Shown one piece after another: positions 9,434-18,319 of a DNA stretch of 51,088 nucleotides. The notes under the pieces were generated by a model. The model did not search any database. It was not told the origin of the DNA and saw only the letters and a program-made list of their open reading frames with translations. Both the position numbers and the translations under genes were made by a program. Each line of letters begins with the position of its first letter. Positions within the stretch are counted from its first letter, which is position 1. Origin of the DNA: Psychrobacillus sp. OK032 (GTDB lineage: Bacteria; Bacillota; Bacilli; Bacillales_A; Planococcaceae); assembly GCF_900111345.1 (NCBI RefSeq), contig NZ_FOGY01000013.1, positions 1 to 51,088 on the forward strand, given 5' to 3'.

Positions 9434-10459
9434 TTATTCAATCACCTTAATCCAACCTTCAGGGGCTTTGTTGTGACCTAACAGAATCCCGGTAAATGTA
9501 TTGTATAATTTTTTAGTGATTGGTCCCATTTCAATCATTCCACTAGGGAAGCATATTTCATTTCCATGATCATTTATTTTACCTACAGGTGAAATAGTGG
9601 CCGCTGTTCCACACAAACCACATTCGGCAAAATCTTTCACTTCCTCAAAGTATACTTCTCTTTCCTCTACTTCTAGTCCAAGATATTCTTTCGCAATTAC
9701 CATCAGTGAACGACGAGTAATGGAAGGAAGAATGGTTTCTGATTTAGGTGTAACAACTTTATTGTCCTTTGTAACAAATATGAAATTGGCTCCGTTTGTT
9801 TCTTCTACCTTCGTCCTAGTTGCAGAATCTAAATACATATTTTCATCAAATCCATTTTCCTTTGCTGTTACGAGAGAGTGAAGACTCATGGCATAGTTAA
9901 GTCCTAACTTAGCATTTCCGGTTCCATGAGGAGCTGCACGGTCAAAATCACTTACACAAAGGGTAAGGGGCTTTGGTCCATTCTTGAAATAAGGACCAAC
10001 TGGTGTAGTGAATATTCTGAACTGAAATTCTTCAGCAGGTTTAACTCCAATAACTGGGCTGATTCCAAACAGATAAGGACGAATGTATAATGAACCACCA
10101 GAGCCATAGGGCGGTACGTATGCAGCATTTGCTTTTACTGTCTGGATAACAGCATCGACAAACTGATCCTTTGGAAATGGAGCCATATGTATTCTCTTCG
10201 CAGAATCTTCTAACCGCTGTGCATTTAGATCAGGTCGAAAAATAACAATTTTTCCGTCCTTTGTTGTATATGCTTTCATCCCTTCAAAGCAAGTCTGAGC
10301 ATACTGAAGCACACCCGCACATTCGTTTAAAACGATGGTTTGATCCTCTGTTAGGACTCCTTCTTCCCATTTTCCATCCTTAAAATTAGCAACATATCGT
10401 TTATCTGTCTTTCTATAGGAAAATCCCATGTTTCCCCAATCTGGATGTATCTTTTCCAT
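9434..10459 (-). CDS. ilvE: branched-chain amino acid aminotransferase (class IV)
   Basis: PLP-dependent fold-type IV enzyme of 341 residues, the usual length for group II BCATs. It transfers the amino group between Leu/Ile/Val and 2-oxoglutarate. The PLP lysine is K184 in GTGNAKLGLNYA. The family strings FEGMKAY, SLYIRPYLFG and EETNGANFIFV are intact, and AECGLCGTAA holds a CxxC as in mammalian BCATs. First gene of an operon with the EamA transporter. Direct repeats of TATAACACT upstream suggest control by the divergent MocR protein. Confidence 0.93.
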   Translation of the reverse strand: MEKIHPDWGNMGFSYRKTDKRYVANFKDGKWEEGVLTEDQTIVLNECAGVLQYAQTCFEGMKAYTTKDGKIVIFRPDLNAQRLEDSAKRIHMAPFPKDQFVDAVIQTVKANAAYVPPYGSGGSLYIRPYLFGISPVIGVKPAEEFQFRIFTTPVGPYFKNGPKPLTLCVSDFDRAAPHGTGNAKLGLNYAMSLHSLVTAKENGFDENMYLDSATRTKVEETNGANFIFVTKDNKVVTPKSETILPSITRRSLMVIAKEYLGLEVEEREVYFEEVKDFAECGLCGTAATISPVGKINDHGNEICFPSGMIEMGPITKKLYNTFTGILLGHNKAPEGWIKVIE

Positions 10460-10529
10460 TTATTACGTCAATCTCCCTCCAAGTGTTATGTTATGTTCAA
10501 CTTTAAGTGCTATTTTACTTTAATGCATA

Positions 10530-10558
10530 TATAACACTCAACGCATTTCTATAACACT
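10530..10558. promoter_or_regulatory. MocR operator candidate, BCAT side
   Basis: Two direct copies of TATAACACT start at 10530 and 10550, 20 bp apart, about two helical turns. Inverted singles (AGTGTTAT near 10482, AGTGTTA near 10654) flank them. Paired direct repeats are the known operator form of the MocR/GabR family. Confidence 0.6.
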
Positions 10559-10699
10559 TAACTTTTTACATTCATCTATAGAAATTTCCGTATTAAGATT
10601 TACTTATCAGCATTTTTTGCCTTATAGAAGAATAACAGGATTAAAATAAATTCAAGTGTTAAAATAATATTTATTATCATCTACTATATGAAATGGAAC

Positions 10700-10727
10700 T
10701 ATAACACTAAATAAATGTATAACACTT
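10700..10727. promoter_or_regulatory. MocR operator candidate, regulator side
   Basis: TATAACACT at 10700 and again at 10719, ending 10 bp before the MocR start codon. This would allow autorepression. Confidence 0.6.
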
Positions 10728-10737
10728 AGGGGGATTT

Positions 10738-12225
10738 ATGGTGCAAATTGATATTCAAAGAAATATAGGAGTATTACTGTCTGTACAAATTTATCAATCC
10801 ATTGTTGATCGTATCCGTTCAGGACTTTTGGAAGAAGGATTGAAGATGCCTTCCGTACGCAACCTTTCCAAACAATTGGAAGTAAGTTTGGTTACAGTTG
10901 TTAAGGCGTATAATCAATTAGAACAAGATGGTTTTGTTACTTCTATCCAAGGTAAAGGTACTTTTGTGAAATCAAAAGTAAAAGAGAAAAAGCGAGAAAA
11001 AGAAGCAATTCCTTCATATGATTGGCAATTATCGCTTCAAGATTATTTACCCAGATCCCAGTTTGCTCGTTATCATATTGCACCTCAAAAAATTCATCTT
11101 TCATCATCAATGATAGATCCCAAACTTCTTCCAAATAGATATTTTCAGCATGAGGTTCAACAGGTTCTTTCAGAAAATCCAGAAATATTATCTATATATG
11201 GAAATATTCAAGGTGATAGTCAACTACGGAGTGAAATGTCTACATATTTAGAAAGATCAGGGGTTCTCTCTACACCAGAAAACATCTTAGTTACAAGTGG
11301 TCTACAACAAAGTATAGATCTTATTGCTCGTACCTTTGTTGGACCTGGAGATGTGGTGATAATGGAAGCACCTACCTACCCAGGGGCGATTGATATTTTT
11401 CGTGGAAGAGGTGCTACCATACTCACAGTGCCTGTCGATAAAGATGGAATGCGAATAGATATACTCCAAAATGTGTGTGAAAAACATAAACCAAAAGTTA
11501 TTTTTACGATTCCTACATTTCATAATCCAACAGGTGTTGTTATGTCTCTAAAACGACGTAAGCAGTTACTTGATATAGCCAGGAGTATCCATTGTATTAT
11601 TGTAGAGGACGATCCATGTAGCGAGATTTATTTTGATAAAAAACCACCTGTCACCCTTAAAAGTATGGATCAGTTCGGGAATGTGATTTATTTGAGAGGA
11701 TTAAGCAAAACTATTGCACCGAGTTGTAGAATAGGAATACTAACAGCTTCTGGCTCTATTTTCAACCGTTTATTAGCAGCAAAGGCAAATGCTGATTTAG
11801 GAAGTCCTTTACTCACACAAAAGGCAATTCTTCCCTTAATTAACTCTAAAAGAATGATAGACCACACAAAGAAGTTGCGGACGGCTCTAAAAATTCGAAG
11901 AGATTTAGTTCTTAATTTACTTACAAGTCTTTCTCCTGAGGGTGTATCTTGGACGATACCAGAGGGAGGATTAAATTTATGGATCAGTTTACCATCTTGG
12001 ATAGATAGTCACTTTCTTTTATCAGAAGCAAAAAAACAACAGATTTCATTTTTACCGGGAACAGCATGTTTTACGTCCGGGCAAGAAAATAATCATTTGC
12101 GAATTAGTTACTCTTATATAAATGAGGAATTATTAACTCATGGAATTACAACATTATGTAATATACTTCATGCTATAATTTCATCTGAAAAGATAAGTGA
12201 AACACCCAATACACCATATTTTTAG
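10738..12225 (+). CDS. MocR/GabR-family regulator (GntR HTH plus aminotransferase domain)
   Basis: Residues 10-75 are a GntR winged helix (MPSVRNLSKQLEVSLVTVVKAYNQL). Residues 110-480 are a class I aminotransferase fold with the PLP lysine in GLSKTIAPSCRIG and the substrate Arg region NHLRISYSY. Length 495 fits the family. Such proteins sense PLP or an amino acid and act at direct-repeat operators, which are visible here at 10530 and 10700. It probably controls the divergent BCAT-EamA operon. ATG follows TAGGGGG. Confidence 0.9.
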   Translation: MVQIDIQRNIGVLLSVQIYQSIVDRIRSGLLEEGLKMPSVRNLSKQLEVSLVTVVKAYNQLEQDGFVTSIQGKGTFVKSKVKEKKREKEAIPSYDWQLSLQDYLPRSQFARYHIAPQKIHLSSSMIDPKLLPNRYFQHEVQQVLSENPEILSIYGNIQGDSQLRSEMSTYLERSGVLSTPENILVTSGLQQSIDLIARTFVGPGDVVIMEAPTYPGAIDIFRGRGATILTVPVDKDGMRIDILQNVCEKHKPKVIFTIPTFHNPTGVVMSLKRRKQLLDIARSIHCIIVEDDPCSEIYFDKKPPVTLKSMDQFGNVIYLRGLSKTIAPSCRIGILTASGSIFNRLLAAKANADLGSPLLTQKAILPLINSKRMIDHTKKLRTALKIRRDLVLNLLTSLSPEGVSWTIPEGGLNLWISLPSWIDSHFLLSEAKKQQISFLPGTACFTSGQENNHLRISYSYINEELLTHGITTLCNILHAIISSEKISETPNTPYF

Positions 12226-12315
12226 GATAAAGCATTCATTGAGGGTCATTTTAATTGTTACATGACCATTTCTTATTACAATGTCAAGAATCGGACACTT
12301 TAAATGTAGGAATAG

Positions 12316-12354
12316 GCCGGGACATAGTGATTTATCAATGTTCCAGCCCATTTT
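12316..12354 (+). terminator. probable terminator of the MocR gene
   Basis: GGGACAT...ATGTTCC stem with TTTTT after it. The pairing is imperfect. The following 400 bases to 12756 have no gene. They hold a second hairpin (AAAGTATATT/AATATACTTT, 12557-12603) and a degenerate class-2 repeat near 12640. Confidence 0.4.
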
Positions 12355-12756
12355 TGATGACTTTTTGTCAGATTCTAATTAGATGATTTGAAATGACTTT
12401 TTCTTTAGTAGATTGAATCCATTCAGCCATAGCTCGTACTAGATAGTTGAAGATTCATTAATACTACCAAGTTAAATCATTTAAGAATGTAAGAATAATG
12501 TTTCACAAATAAACCGATATTCGTTACAAGAAACACCAAATTATTTTTGTAAAATTAAAAAAGTATATTTTGTATGGACTTTCCACCACATAATATACTT
12601 TTCAAATGCTTCGTTTAAGTTTATTGCAGAAGCCTGCCCCTAGTTGAATAAAAGATATATTCAACACATTACATCGAAATACCTTCCAACTGAAAAAGGT
12701 ATGTAAAACAACAGTGTTCACATTCTCTTTCTTGGCGATATCTAAATTTATTGCAT

Positions 12757-12840
12757 TTCTTATTGAACTAAACTGCTTACTTTAGTTCAATAAGAAAAAA
12801 AGGCTTTACTCCTTCTTGAAGTAAAGCACCCGTTAGTGCA
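12757..12840 (-). repeat. attC-like site, centre type a
   Basis: CTTATTGAACTAA-ACTGCTTAC-TTTAGTTCAATAAG, then the GCTTTACT hairpin and GCACCCGTTAGTGCAA. The right-end variant GTTAGTGCAA is shared only with the site at 29686, beside the second hydrolase copy. First site of the main array. Confidence 0.8.
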
Positions 12841-12865
12841 ACAGGAAACTCAAATTTATGAAAAG

Positions 12866-13669
12866 CTATACCAGTCGAAAATTTTCCGACTCAAGTCTGT
12901 TTAACCAGTTATGAACTAATGCGTTAAATACATCGGTTTGTTCGATTTGTAGGTTGTGACCAGCCATATCAAGCACTGTAAAAGTTGCCCTTGGGTAATC
13001 TTCAATTAGTCGCCACGCATCGTGGTATCCGACTACATTGTCCTGACGCCCTGTGATAATTAGCGTGGGATACTCAAGTTTAGATGAAATATCGAAGGTA
13101 AAGCCATATCCATTTTGACGAATGTGGTTTAAGAATTCATAATTTGTATGTTTAGAAGGAAGTAAAATTTCATCTCGAAATCTTTCCCATTCAGTTTGCC
13201 CTTGCACTACCCCCATGGAGCAAAATTTTTCAGCATCTTCTGGAGACAAATGTGATATCAGGTTGCTGTCTCTTTTTAGAACAGTCTGCTGTGGTACTAC
13301 CCTTTCATCGAATTCAGGTATAGTCAATGGTGCCATAAGCAGTAATCCACGAACTGTGTCCTGTCGTGAACGGACTATACCTCTTGCAATGTACCCTCCA
13401 TATGAATTACCACAAATAATAAACAGTTGACCAGGGATAATCTCGTCCAAAAGACGTAATATCGCTTCTAAAATATCATCAGAGTTCTGAATAGATGGTT
13501 GTGACTCGGAAAGCCCCATACCTGGTAAGTCTATGTATATTCTCTTCCAACCGCTTCGTTTTTCGAATAACGGTTCCATTGCATGTAACATCACTTGATG
13601 GTCAAGTGTCCAACCATGCAACATAACGATAGGATATCCTTCTCCAATTATTTTATGGTAAATCGACAT
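12866..13669 (-). CDS. alpha/beta hydrolase, cassette copy 1
   Basis: A 267-residue alpha/beta hydrolase from ATG 13669, preceded by AAAGGGG. Oxyanion HGW near residue 18, nucleophile S89 in GNSYGG, acid in TGRQDN and His in MAGHNL, so all catalytic residues are present. Substrate unknown; such proteins are often called proline iminopeptidase or haloperoxidase-like. About 14 of 267 residues differ from the copy at 29845-30648. The flanks out to the attC-like sites are also alike, so the whole unit was copied. The upstream site is type b in both copies; the downstream centres differ. Confidence 0.88.
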   Translation of the reverse strand: MSIYHKIIGEGYPIVMLHGWTLDHQVMLHAMEPLFEKRSGWKRIYIDLPGMGLSESQPSIQNSDDILEAILRLLDEIIPGQLFIICGNSYGGYIARGIVRSRQDTVRGLLLMAPLTIPEFDERVVPQQTVLKRDSNLISHLSPEDAEKFCSMGVVQGQTEWERFRDEILLPSKHTNYEFLNHIRQNGYGFTFDISSKLEYPTLIITGRQDNVVGYHDAWRLIEDYPRATFTVLDMAGHNLQIEQTDVFNALVHNWLNRLESENFRLV

Positions 13670-13758
13670 GTATTTGTTTCCCCTTTCCCTGTAAACCAGA
13701 TGTATTGACATGGACAATTAATACTCCCATACATATACTACAATTTTAACAAACTTCC

Positions 13759-13849
13759 TTGTTCAACTAAACTGCTGCGTTAGTTCAATAAGAAAAAGCT
13801 ACCCTAAGGCAGCCACTTGTTTAACTAAAGCACCCGTTAGTTGAAGTAG
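13759..13849 (-). repeat. attC-like site, centre type b
   Basis: TTCAACTAA-ACTGCTGCG-TTAGTTCAATAAG, centre GCTACC-CTAA-GGCAGC, right simple site TTTAACTAAAGCACCCGTTAGTTGAAG. In gene orientation the centre plus TTTTTC is a terminator. Confidence 0.85.
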
Positions 13850-13880
13850 AAAAAATAGACGCATATTCAACACTCGCGCC
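13836..13880. repeat. class-2 dispersed repeat
   Basis: Begins inside the right end of the preceding attC-like site (GTTAGTTGAAGTAG) and ends ATATTCAACACTCGCGCC. Confidence 0.65.
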
Positions 13881-13959
13881 AGTTCTCCTTCACTAAATTT
13901 AAAATAGAGACGGTGCATAAAGAAATTAATTCAATTAAGCCATTAGCGATTCGCTACAA

Positions 13960-14616
13960 CTAGAGCGTCTCATCCAATTTCTGAATCTTTGAGTTGGAAA
14001 TTAAATAAACATTGCCAAAAACGTCGATTTTGTCTCCTTTTACACGTACAGCGCAATCTTTGTTCGACGCATAAATATTTATTTCTTCCGATAGGGGAGA
14101 TAGTTCGCTTTGAACCAGTGCAATGTTATTTTCAAGATCAAAATGAGACAGGACGGAAAAATTGTCAAGACCGATTCCGTCGTAAACAGAGCTCATTTCA
14201 ACTTCATATCCAAAGTTTTTCGAGCATAACCATTTAGCGGACATGTTGATTGCTCCAGCGCTTGCTCCCATCACAACGGCGCTGCTTTTTTTAATCGAAT
14301 CCGATAATTCATATTCCATCAAAAAACCATTTTGATTAAGAATATTGCCACCCAACAAGAAAATGACGGAAGCATTTTGAATTATCGTTTGGGCATCTTC
14401 CTTATGTACGCGGTAATTAATTAAATGATACTCATCAAACATAATGCCAGCCTGATCGAGCCACGAGCGTTCAGTAGCACCATCATCTTCATAAATAGAT
14501 GGATTCGAGCTAATCATAGCAAGCGATTTTCTATCAGTTATATCCTCCTGTAACACCCTGCCCAGATTCTCTGGAAAAAAATTGTTAAACCAACCTAAAT
14601 AATAGTGAGTTTTCAT
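13960..14616 (-). CDS. peptidase E-like (S51/GATase1-like) protein
   Basis: About 218 residues from ATG 14616, placed after GAGGGGG. Fold suggested by ASVIFLLGGN and by the nucleophile elbow VMGASAGAINM, the Ser-containing motif of S51 peptidases (dipeptidase E, cyanophycinase) and related class I glutamine amidotransferase-like proteins. It may cleave Asp-X dipeptides. A single gene between two attC-like sites. Confidence 0.75.
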   Translation of the reverse strand: MKTHYYLGWFNNFFPENLGRVLQEDITDRKSLAMISSNPSIYEDDGATERSWLDQAGIMFDEYHLINYRVHKEDAQTIIQNASVIFLLGGNILNQNGFLMEYELSDSIKKSSAVVMGASAGAINMSAKWLCSKNFGYEVEMSSVYDGIGLDNFSVLSHFDLENNIALVQSELSPLSEEINIYASNKDCAVRVKGDKIDVFGNVYLISNSKIQKLDETL

Positions 14617-14723
14617 AAGTACCCCCTCAGCAAAGTGTAAATAACATTTATTCCTTGCGTCACTCATTCTGTTTTCTTGTCACTCTCAATATGCCCGATT
14701 GTTAAACACAATTTAAACAACAC

Positions 14724-14804
14724 TCTTCAACTATCCTGCCTCTTTAGTTCAATAAGAGAAAAGCCTTGCTCCTTCTGGAATTAAAGCACCCGTTAGTTTA
14801 AGTA
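14724..14804 (-). repeat. attC-like site, type a (diverged)
   Basis: TTCAACTATCCTGCCTCTTTAG left part, centre GCCTTGCTCCTTCTGGAATTAAAGC, right end GCACCCGTTAGTTTAAG. Confidence 0.75.
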
Positions 14805-14811
14805 GAATACT

Positions 14812-15237
14812 TCACAAACTTTGGTTATTCCCACTAAACTTGTCATTCCTTTTGATTTTAAGGGCTTTAGCGAATACATAACCAGTTAATCCTAGTGAAG
14901 CACTAATAACATAGCATTTATAATTATCTTTTTGTAAGTCTTGTTCGAGTTCATTCGTGTTACCGTACCAAATCGGCCAAGCATATAATTTAAAGTTCTC
15001 AAATTGTTCTCTGTTCTCTACAAAAAATGTATTCAAATCAGCTTCATGAATATCAAACAATATACTTCCCGCCATTACATGATGGAAATCATGTGCTAAA
15101 TAATTTTCGAATGTAACAGTTACAATTTCATCTGTCACTGTTTCGATATCTAAAATTAATTTATTTTCTAGAAAACTTACTGAGTACCCAATTATCACAC
15201 CATCGTGGATAGATATTGTAATGCCCATCACCCCCAT
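14812..15237 (-). CDS. hypothetical cassette protein, 141 aa
   Basis: Not recognised. A small soluble, mixed alpha/beta protein, acidic in the middle (DFHHVMAGSILFDIHEADLN), with no signal peptide. Its first ATG overlaps the attC-like site and has no clear ribosome site; a second in-frame ATG lies nine bases on (MGITISI). Its size and setting resemble immunity-type or DUF cassette proteins, but no function can be assigned. Confidence 0.6.
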   Translation of the reverse strand: MGVMGITISIHDGVIIGYSVSFLENKLILDIETVTDEIVTVTFENYLAHDFHHVMAGSILFDIHEADLNTFFVENREQFENFKLYAWPIWYGNTNELEQDLQKDNYKCYVISASLGLTGYVFAKALKIKRNDKFSGNNQSL

Positions 15238-15323
15238 AAATTGCTGCGTTGTTTGAATAAGAAATAATAATTGCCAATAGCAACCCCATGATATTTTACT
15301 AAAGCGCCTGTTAGTTGAAGAAG
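15235..15323 (-). repeat. attC-like site, type d (left arm lost)
   Basis: Starts at TTGCTGCGTTGTTTGAATAAG. Centre TTGCCAATAGCAA, right end TAAAGCGCCTGTTAGTTGAAGAAG. It reaches to the start of the gene at 15237. Confidence 0.65.
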
Positions 15324-15381
15324 AATTGACTCTCTTTGTAATCCTTTATCTTGTGTGGACATGTAGTTCATAAAAGATCGG

Positions 15382-15819
15382 TTATTCATCTGGTTCATTA
15401 AAAGAAAACACATACATATCAACGTCTAAAATAGCATTTATTTCTGCAGCAAACTTACTAAATTCGGGATAAATCACTAATCCTGGAGAATATCCATCGT
15501 AAATCTGTATAACTAACTCTAGACGTACATCTAAAATTAGTTCTTCTTTTAATTGATTAATCGTATCTGTCTTTGATTGGAATACTTCTAAAAGCGGACG
15601 TAATACATCTTCTGTATCTATTGATTCTTTAGTTTCTATTTCAAAACGCCAACCAGTATATGACCGTAATAACTGATTTATTGGATGGTTAGGCGTAGAT
15701 CGTTCTCCTACTTTCCAAGTTTTCGTAGGTTGCACGCCCAGTCTTACTGTAACGACATCTAATGGGAAATCGTCATTTCCGCTAAATAGAATATATGCAT
15801 ATAACGATGTTTTGCCCAT
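15382..15819 (-). CDS. DUF4279-like protein
   Basis: 145 residues. The pattern AYILFSGNDDFPLDVVTVRLGVQPT...GWRFEIETKESID...VYSPGLVIYPEF-like end is that of DUF4279 proteins (assignment from memory of the family). Function unknown; no membrane segment. Strong ribosome site GGAGG before ATG. One gene bounded by two attC-like sites. Confidence 0.65.
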   Translation of the reverse strand: MGKTSLYAYILFSGNDDFPLDVVTVRLGVQPTKTWKVGERSTPNHPINQLLRSYTGWRFEIETKESIDTEDVLRPLLEVFQSKTDTINQLKEELILDVRLELVIQIYDGYSPGLVIYPEFSKFAAEINAILDVDMYVFSFNEPDE

Positions 15820-15870
15820 GTAAACCTCCTGCCCTTAGTTTAACTAATCGACTATCGAAATACTTTCAAT

Positions 15871-15968
15871 TCTTCTTCAACTAACCTGCTGCTTTACTTT
15901 CATACGTTCAAAACGATTAAAGGTTCCAAAAGGGCTTTACTTCCTCTTAAAGTAAAGCACCCGTTAGC
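15871..15968 (-). repeat. attC-like site, type a (longer centre)
   Basis: CTTCAACTAACCTGCTGCTTTA, an extra 30 bases, GGCTTTACTTCCTCTTAAAGTAAAGC and ACCCGTTAGCC. It abuts the ORF-less block. Confidence 0.75.
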
Positions 15969-16175
15969 CATCCATGCAGCACAAAAAAATGCTGCACCAC
16001 AGAGAATGAAAATGGTTAGGAAGTGTCAATACTGATACTGACCTTAATCCAGTCAACCGTAATCCATAGACTTATTTTTGCTCTCCTCTTTTTTTTTAAC
16101 GATTAAGTAGGGGTCTTCTTAAGTATTGTCATTTTTCATTTCTTGAAGAACTAATTTTCATGGGAGTTGAAGAAG
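15964..16175 (-). repeat. ORF-less mobile block, copy 1
   Basis: About 210 bp, identical to 35044-35256 except for one base in the hairpin at its left end (GCAGCA/TGCTGC). Identity begins at the GTTAGCC end of the upstream site and stops at GGGAGTT. No intact ORF; in minus orientation it has a GAGGAG sequence and short broken frames. Could be a cassette carrying a small RNA, a promoter, or a dead gene. Confidence 0.75.
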
Positions 16176-16188
16176 AAAGAACTATATT

Positions 16189-16578
16189 TTATGAACTTGA
16201 ACTTAATGTTATAGTTTCAGACTCTTCACCTTCTAAAGTAAATATTATCTTAGACGAAGATGGGGTTTTAGTATCAAATGTGATAACATCTCCACTATAA
16301 TAAATCCCTTGTTCATCTAATTTTATATCGCCTATACCCCAACCCAAGAAGTCAGTACTTTCTACATTGAAATTAGATATAATTAGCTGTTCAGGGTTTT
16401 CACCTTTATAGGTAATCTTTATACTCTGAATCTCTTCTCCCCAAAAGTTATATTTAGTAACTAGTTCGCCATTCCAATTTTTACCTTCACCTTTAAATAT
16501 AAGACCACTATTGTTTTGACAAGACGCTAACATAAACATTAAACAGATGATAAAAACACACATAGAAATTTTCTTCAA
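16189..16578 (-). CDS. small lipoprotein, 129 aa
   Basis: Type II signal peptide with lipobox LASC at residues 17-20, so it is membrane-anchored outside the cell. The mature part is about 110 residues, rich in beta-prone sequence (ITYKGENPEQLIISNF), and unrecognised. Start is TTG after GGGAGG. A typical one-gene cassette. Confidence 0.75.
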   Translation of the reverse strand: MKKISMCVFIICLMFMLASCQNNSGLIFKGEGKNWNGELVTKYNFWGEEIQSIKITYKGENPEQLIISNFNVESTDFLGWGIGDIKLDEQGIYYSGDVITFDTKTPSSSKIIFTLEGEESETITLSSSS

Positions 16579-16632
16579 TGCAAGCTACCTCCCCTTTTTG
16601 TTAACTATTCGGCATCCTTCCAAAAACTCCTT

Positions 16633-16773
16633 CTTGTTCAACTAAACTGCAGCGTTAGTTTAAGTGTAACGTTTCACATTGGTTCGCTGAAATCTACTTG
16701 ATGTTTTGGACGTAAAACAAGACCATCGAAATGATGGTCTTGTTTAGCTAAAGCACCCGTTAGTTTAATAAGA
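16633..16773 (-). repeat. attC-like site, centre type c
   Basis: TTCAACTAAACTGCAGCGTTAG left part, long centre with GACCATC-GAAAT-GATGGTC and flanking CAAG/CTTG, right end TAAAGCACCCGTTAGTTTAATAAG. Confidence 0.85.
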
Positions 16774-16934
16774 AAAGTGAAGAATATTCAGGTGCTTATC
16801 CGTTGTACATCAATGTTTATCCGCTAAATTTAGAAAAAGTATTGACGTATAATGGAGCCCAATCACCGCCTCTTTTCATAAGCTTGTCCTGTGTTTACAT
16901 AAGACCTCTTTCCAAGCTACTAAAATTCAAAAAA

Positions 16935-16968
16935 GCAGCATTTCCCCAAAGAGGGGGAAATTGGCTGC
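16935..16968 (-). terminator. terminator of the nucleoside operon
   Basis: GCAGCCAATTTCCCC...GGGGAAATGCTGC on the minus strand, followed by TTTTTT, 45 bases after the permease stop. Confidence 0.8.
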
Positions 16969-17012
16969 TAATTTTATCGTTCATATCCTAACTTGACTCT
17001 AAATCATACAGA

Positions 17013-18269
17013 TCAAGTAGCTTTATTTACATGGTTCGCTGTATCCTGGTTGTGTTTGTATTTAAAAGTTATCGCAAAAACGATTCCAAGAACGATGGTA
17101 TAGGCAGCAAAAACTAACCAGATATTCTGCCAGTCTTTTATGCCGTCAACCGTTAAATAATCCACTATTTTTCCACTAATCACAGCACCTAAATAAGCTC
17201 CCAGTCCGTTCACCATTGTCATGAATAAGCCCTGTGCACTCCCACGAATTCGGTGATCCACTTCTTTATCTACAAACATCGATCCAGAAATATTAAAGAA
17301 GTCAAACGCTGCACCGTACGCTATCATGGATAATAGTAATAAGATGAACCCTAATCCGTTTGGGTCTCCAAAAGCTAATAAACCAAATCGCAACGTCCAA
17401 GCCGCCATACTCAATAGCATGACCGTTTTAATCCCAAATTTACGTAAGAAAAATGGTATGGCAAGAATAAAGACTACTTCTGAAAATTGTCCAATTGATA
17501 ATAAAATCGCTGGGTATTTCACAGCAAGACTTTCTTTATAATCAGAATTTATCGCAAAATCATGAAGGAATGGATCTGCAAATGCCAAATTAATTTGCAG
17601 TGCAGCACCTATCAGCATTGCAAACACGAAAAAGATGGCCATTTTCTTTTGTTTAAATAGGACAAAAGCGTCGAGTCCTAAGTGGCTTATCCACGACTTC
17701 TCCCTCTTAACAGTTGCTGTTGGACAATCAGGCAGCACAACTGAAAATAGTGCCAGTAAGATGGCAGCCCCTGATGCAATGTATAACTGGATATTGCTTA
17801 ACTCAAATCCACCAACACTAATGAGCCACATGGCAAGAATAAAACTAACGGTTCCATATACACGAACGGACGGGAATTCTTTAGTTGTATCGAGTCCTTC
17901 TTTTTCTAAACCAATATAGGAAATGGTATAAGATAATGAAATTGTCGGTATGAAAACCATAGCGTTAAAAAACATTACCCAAAACATAACGGTTGGGTCT
18001 GAAGCTTGTGCTGCTATAAATAAGCAAATCGCACCAAGAAAATGAAAAATTCCATACAATCTATTCGCTTTCATCCATCGGTCAGCGATTATCCCTATAA
18101 GGCTTGGCATTATAAGAGAGGCAAGTCCAGATGCGCCATAAACGGCTCCAACTTGTGAGCCAGAAAAATGTAATGTATTGATCATATACGAGCCAAGTGT
18201 AATTAGCCAACATCCCCAAATGAAAAACTGGAGAAAGATCATAATTTTAAGTCGGGATTTAATTGTCAT
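17013..18269 (-). CDS. NupG/NHS-family nucleoside permease
   Basis: 418-residue, twelve-segment transporter. The N-terminus (FLQFFIWGCWLITLGSYM, then GIIADRWMKANRL) is that of the nucleoside:H+ symporter group NupG/XapB/YegT. It likely imports purine nucleosides. Second gene of an operon with a nucleoside hydrolase 50 bases upstream; both lie behind a guanine-type riboswitch, so uptake and cleavage are shut off when guanine is plentiful. Confidence 0.88.
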   Translation of the reverse strand: MTIKSRLKIMIFLQFFIWGCWLITLGSYMINTLHFSGSQVGAVYGASGLASLIMPSLIGIIADRWMKANRLYGIFHFLGAICLFIAAQASDPTVMFWVMFFNAMVFIPTISLSYTISYIGLEKEGLDTTKEFPSVRVYGTVSFILAMWLISVGGFELSNIQLYIASGAAILLALFSVVLPDCPTATVKREKSWISHLGLDAFVLFKQKKMAIFFVFAMLIGAALQINLAFADPFLHDFAINSDYKESLAVKYPAILLSIGQFSEVVFILAIPFFLRKFGIKTVMLLSMAAWTLRFGLLAFGDPNGLGFILLLLSMIAYGAAFDFFNISGSMFVDKEVDHRIRGSAQGLFMTMVNGLGAYLGAVISGKIVDYLTVDGIKDWQNIWLVFAAYTIVLGIVFAITFKYKHNQDTANHVNKAT

Positions 18270-18319
18270 TTTTTTCCTCTTCCTAAGTTGTTAATGTCTA
18301 AGCTGTACTTTTCTAGTCA

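Noticed and set aside
15228..15422. A 64-codon minus-strand ORF
   Set aside because: It is read through an attC-like site and overlaps the DUF4279-like gene in another frame.
15964..16175. A small membrane-protein gene in the ORF-less block
   Set aside because: One frame reads IFILCGAAFFCAAWM but has four upstream stops and no start, and the 6799 relative does not keep the frame.
16803..16991. A plus-strand 62-codon ORF
   Set aside because: It runs across the terminator of the nucleoside operon and has no ribosome site.
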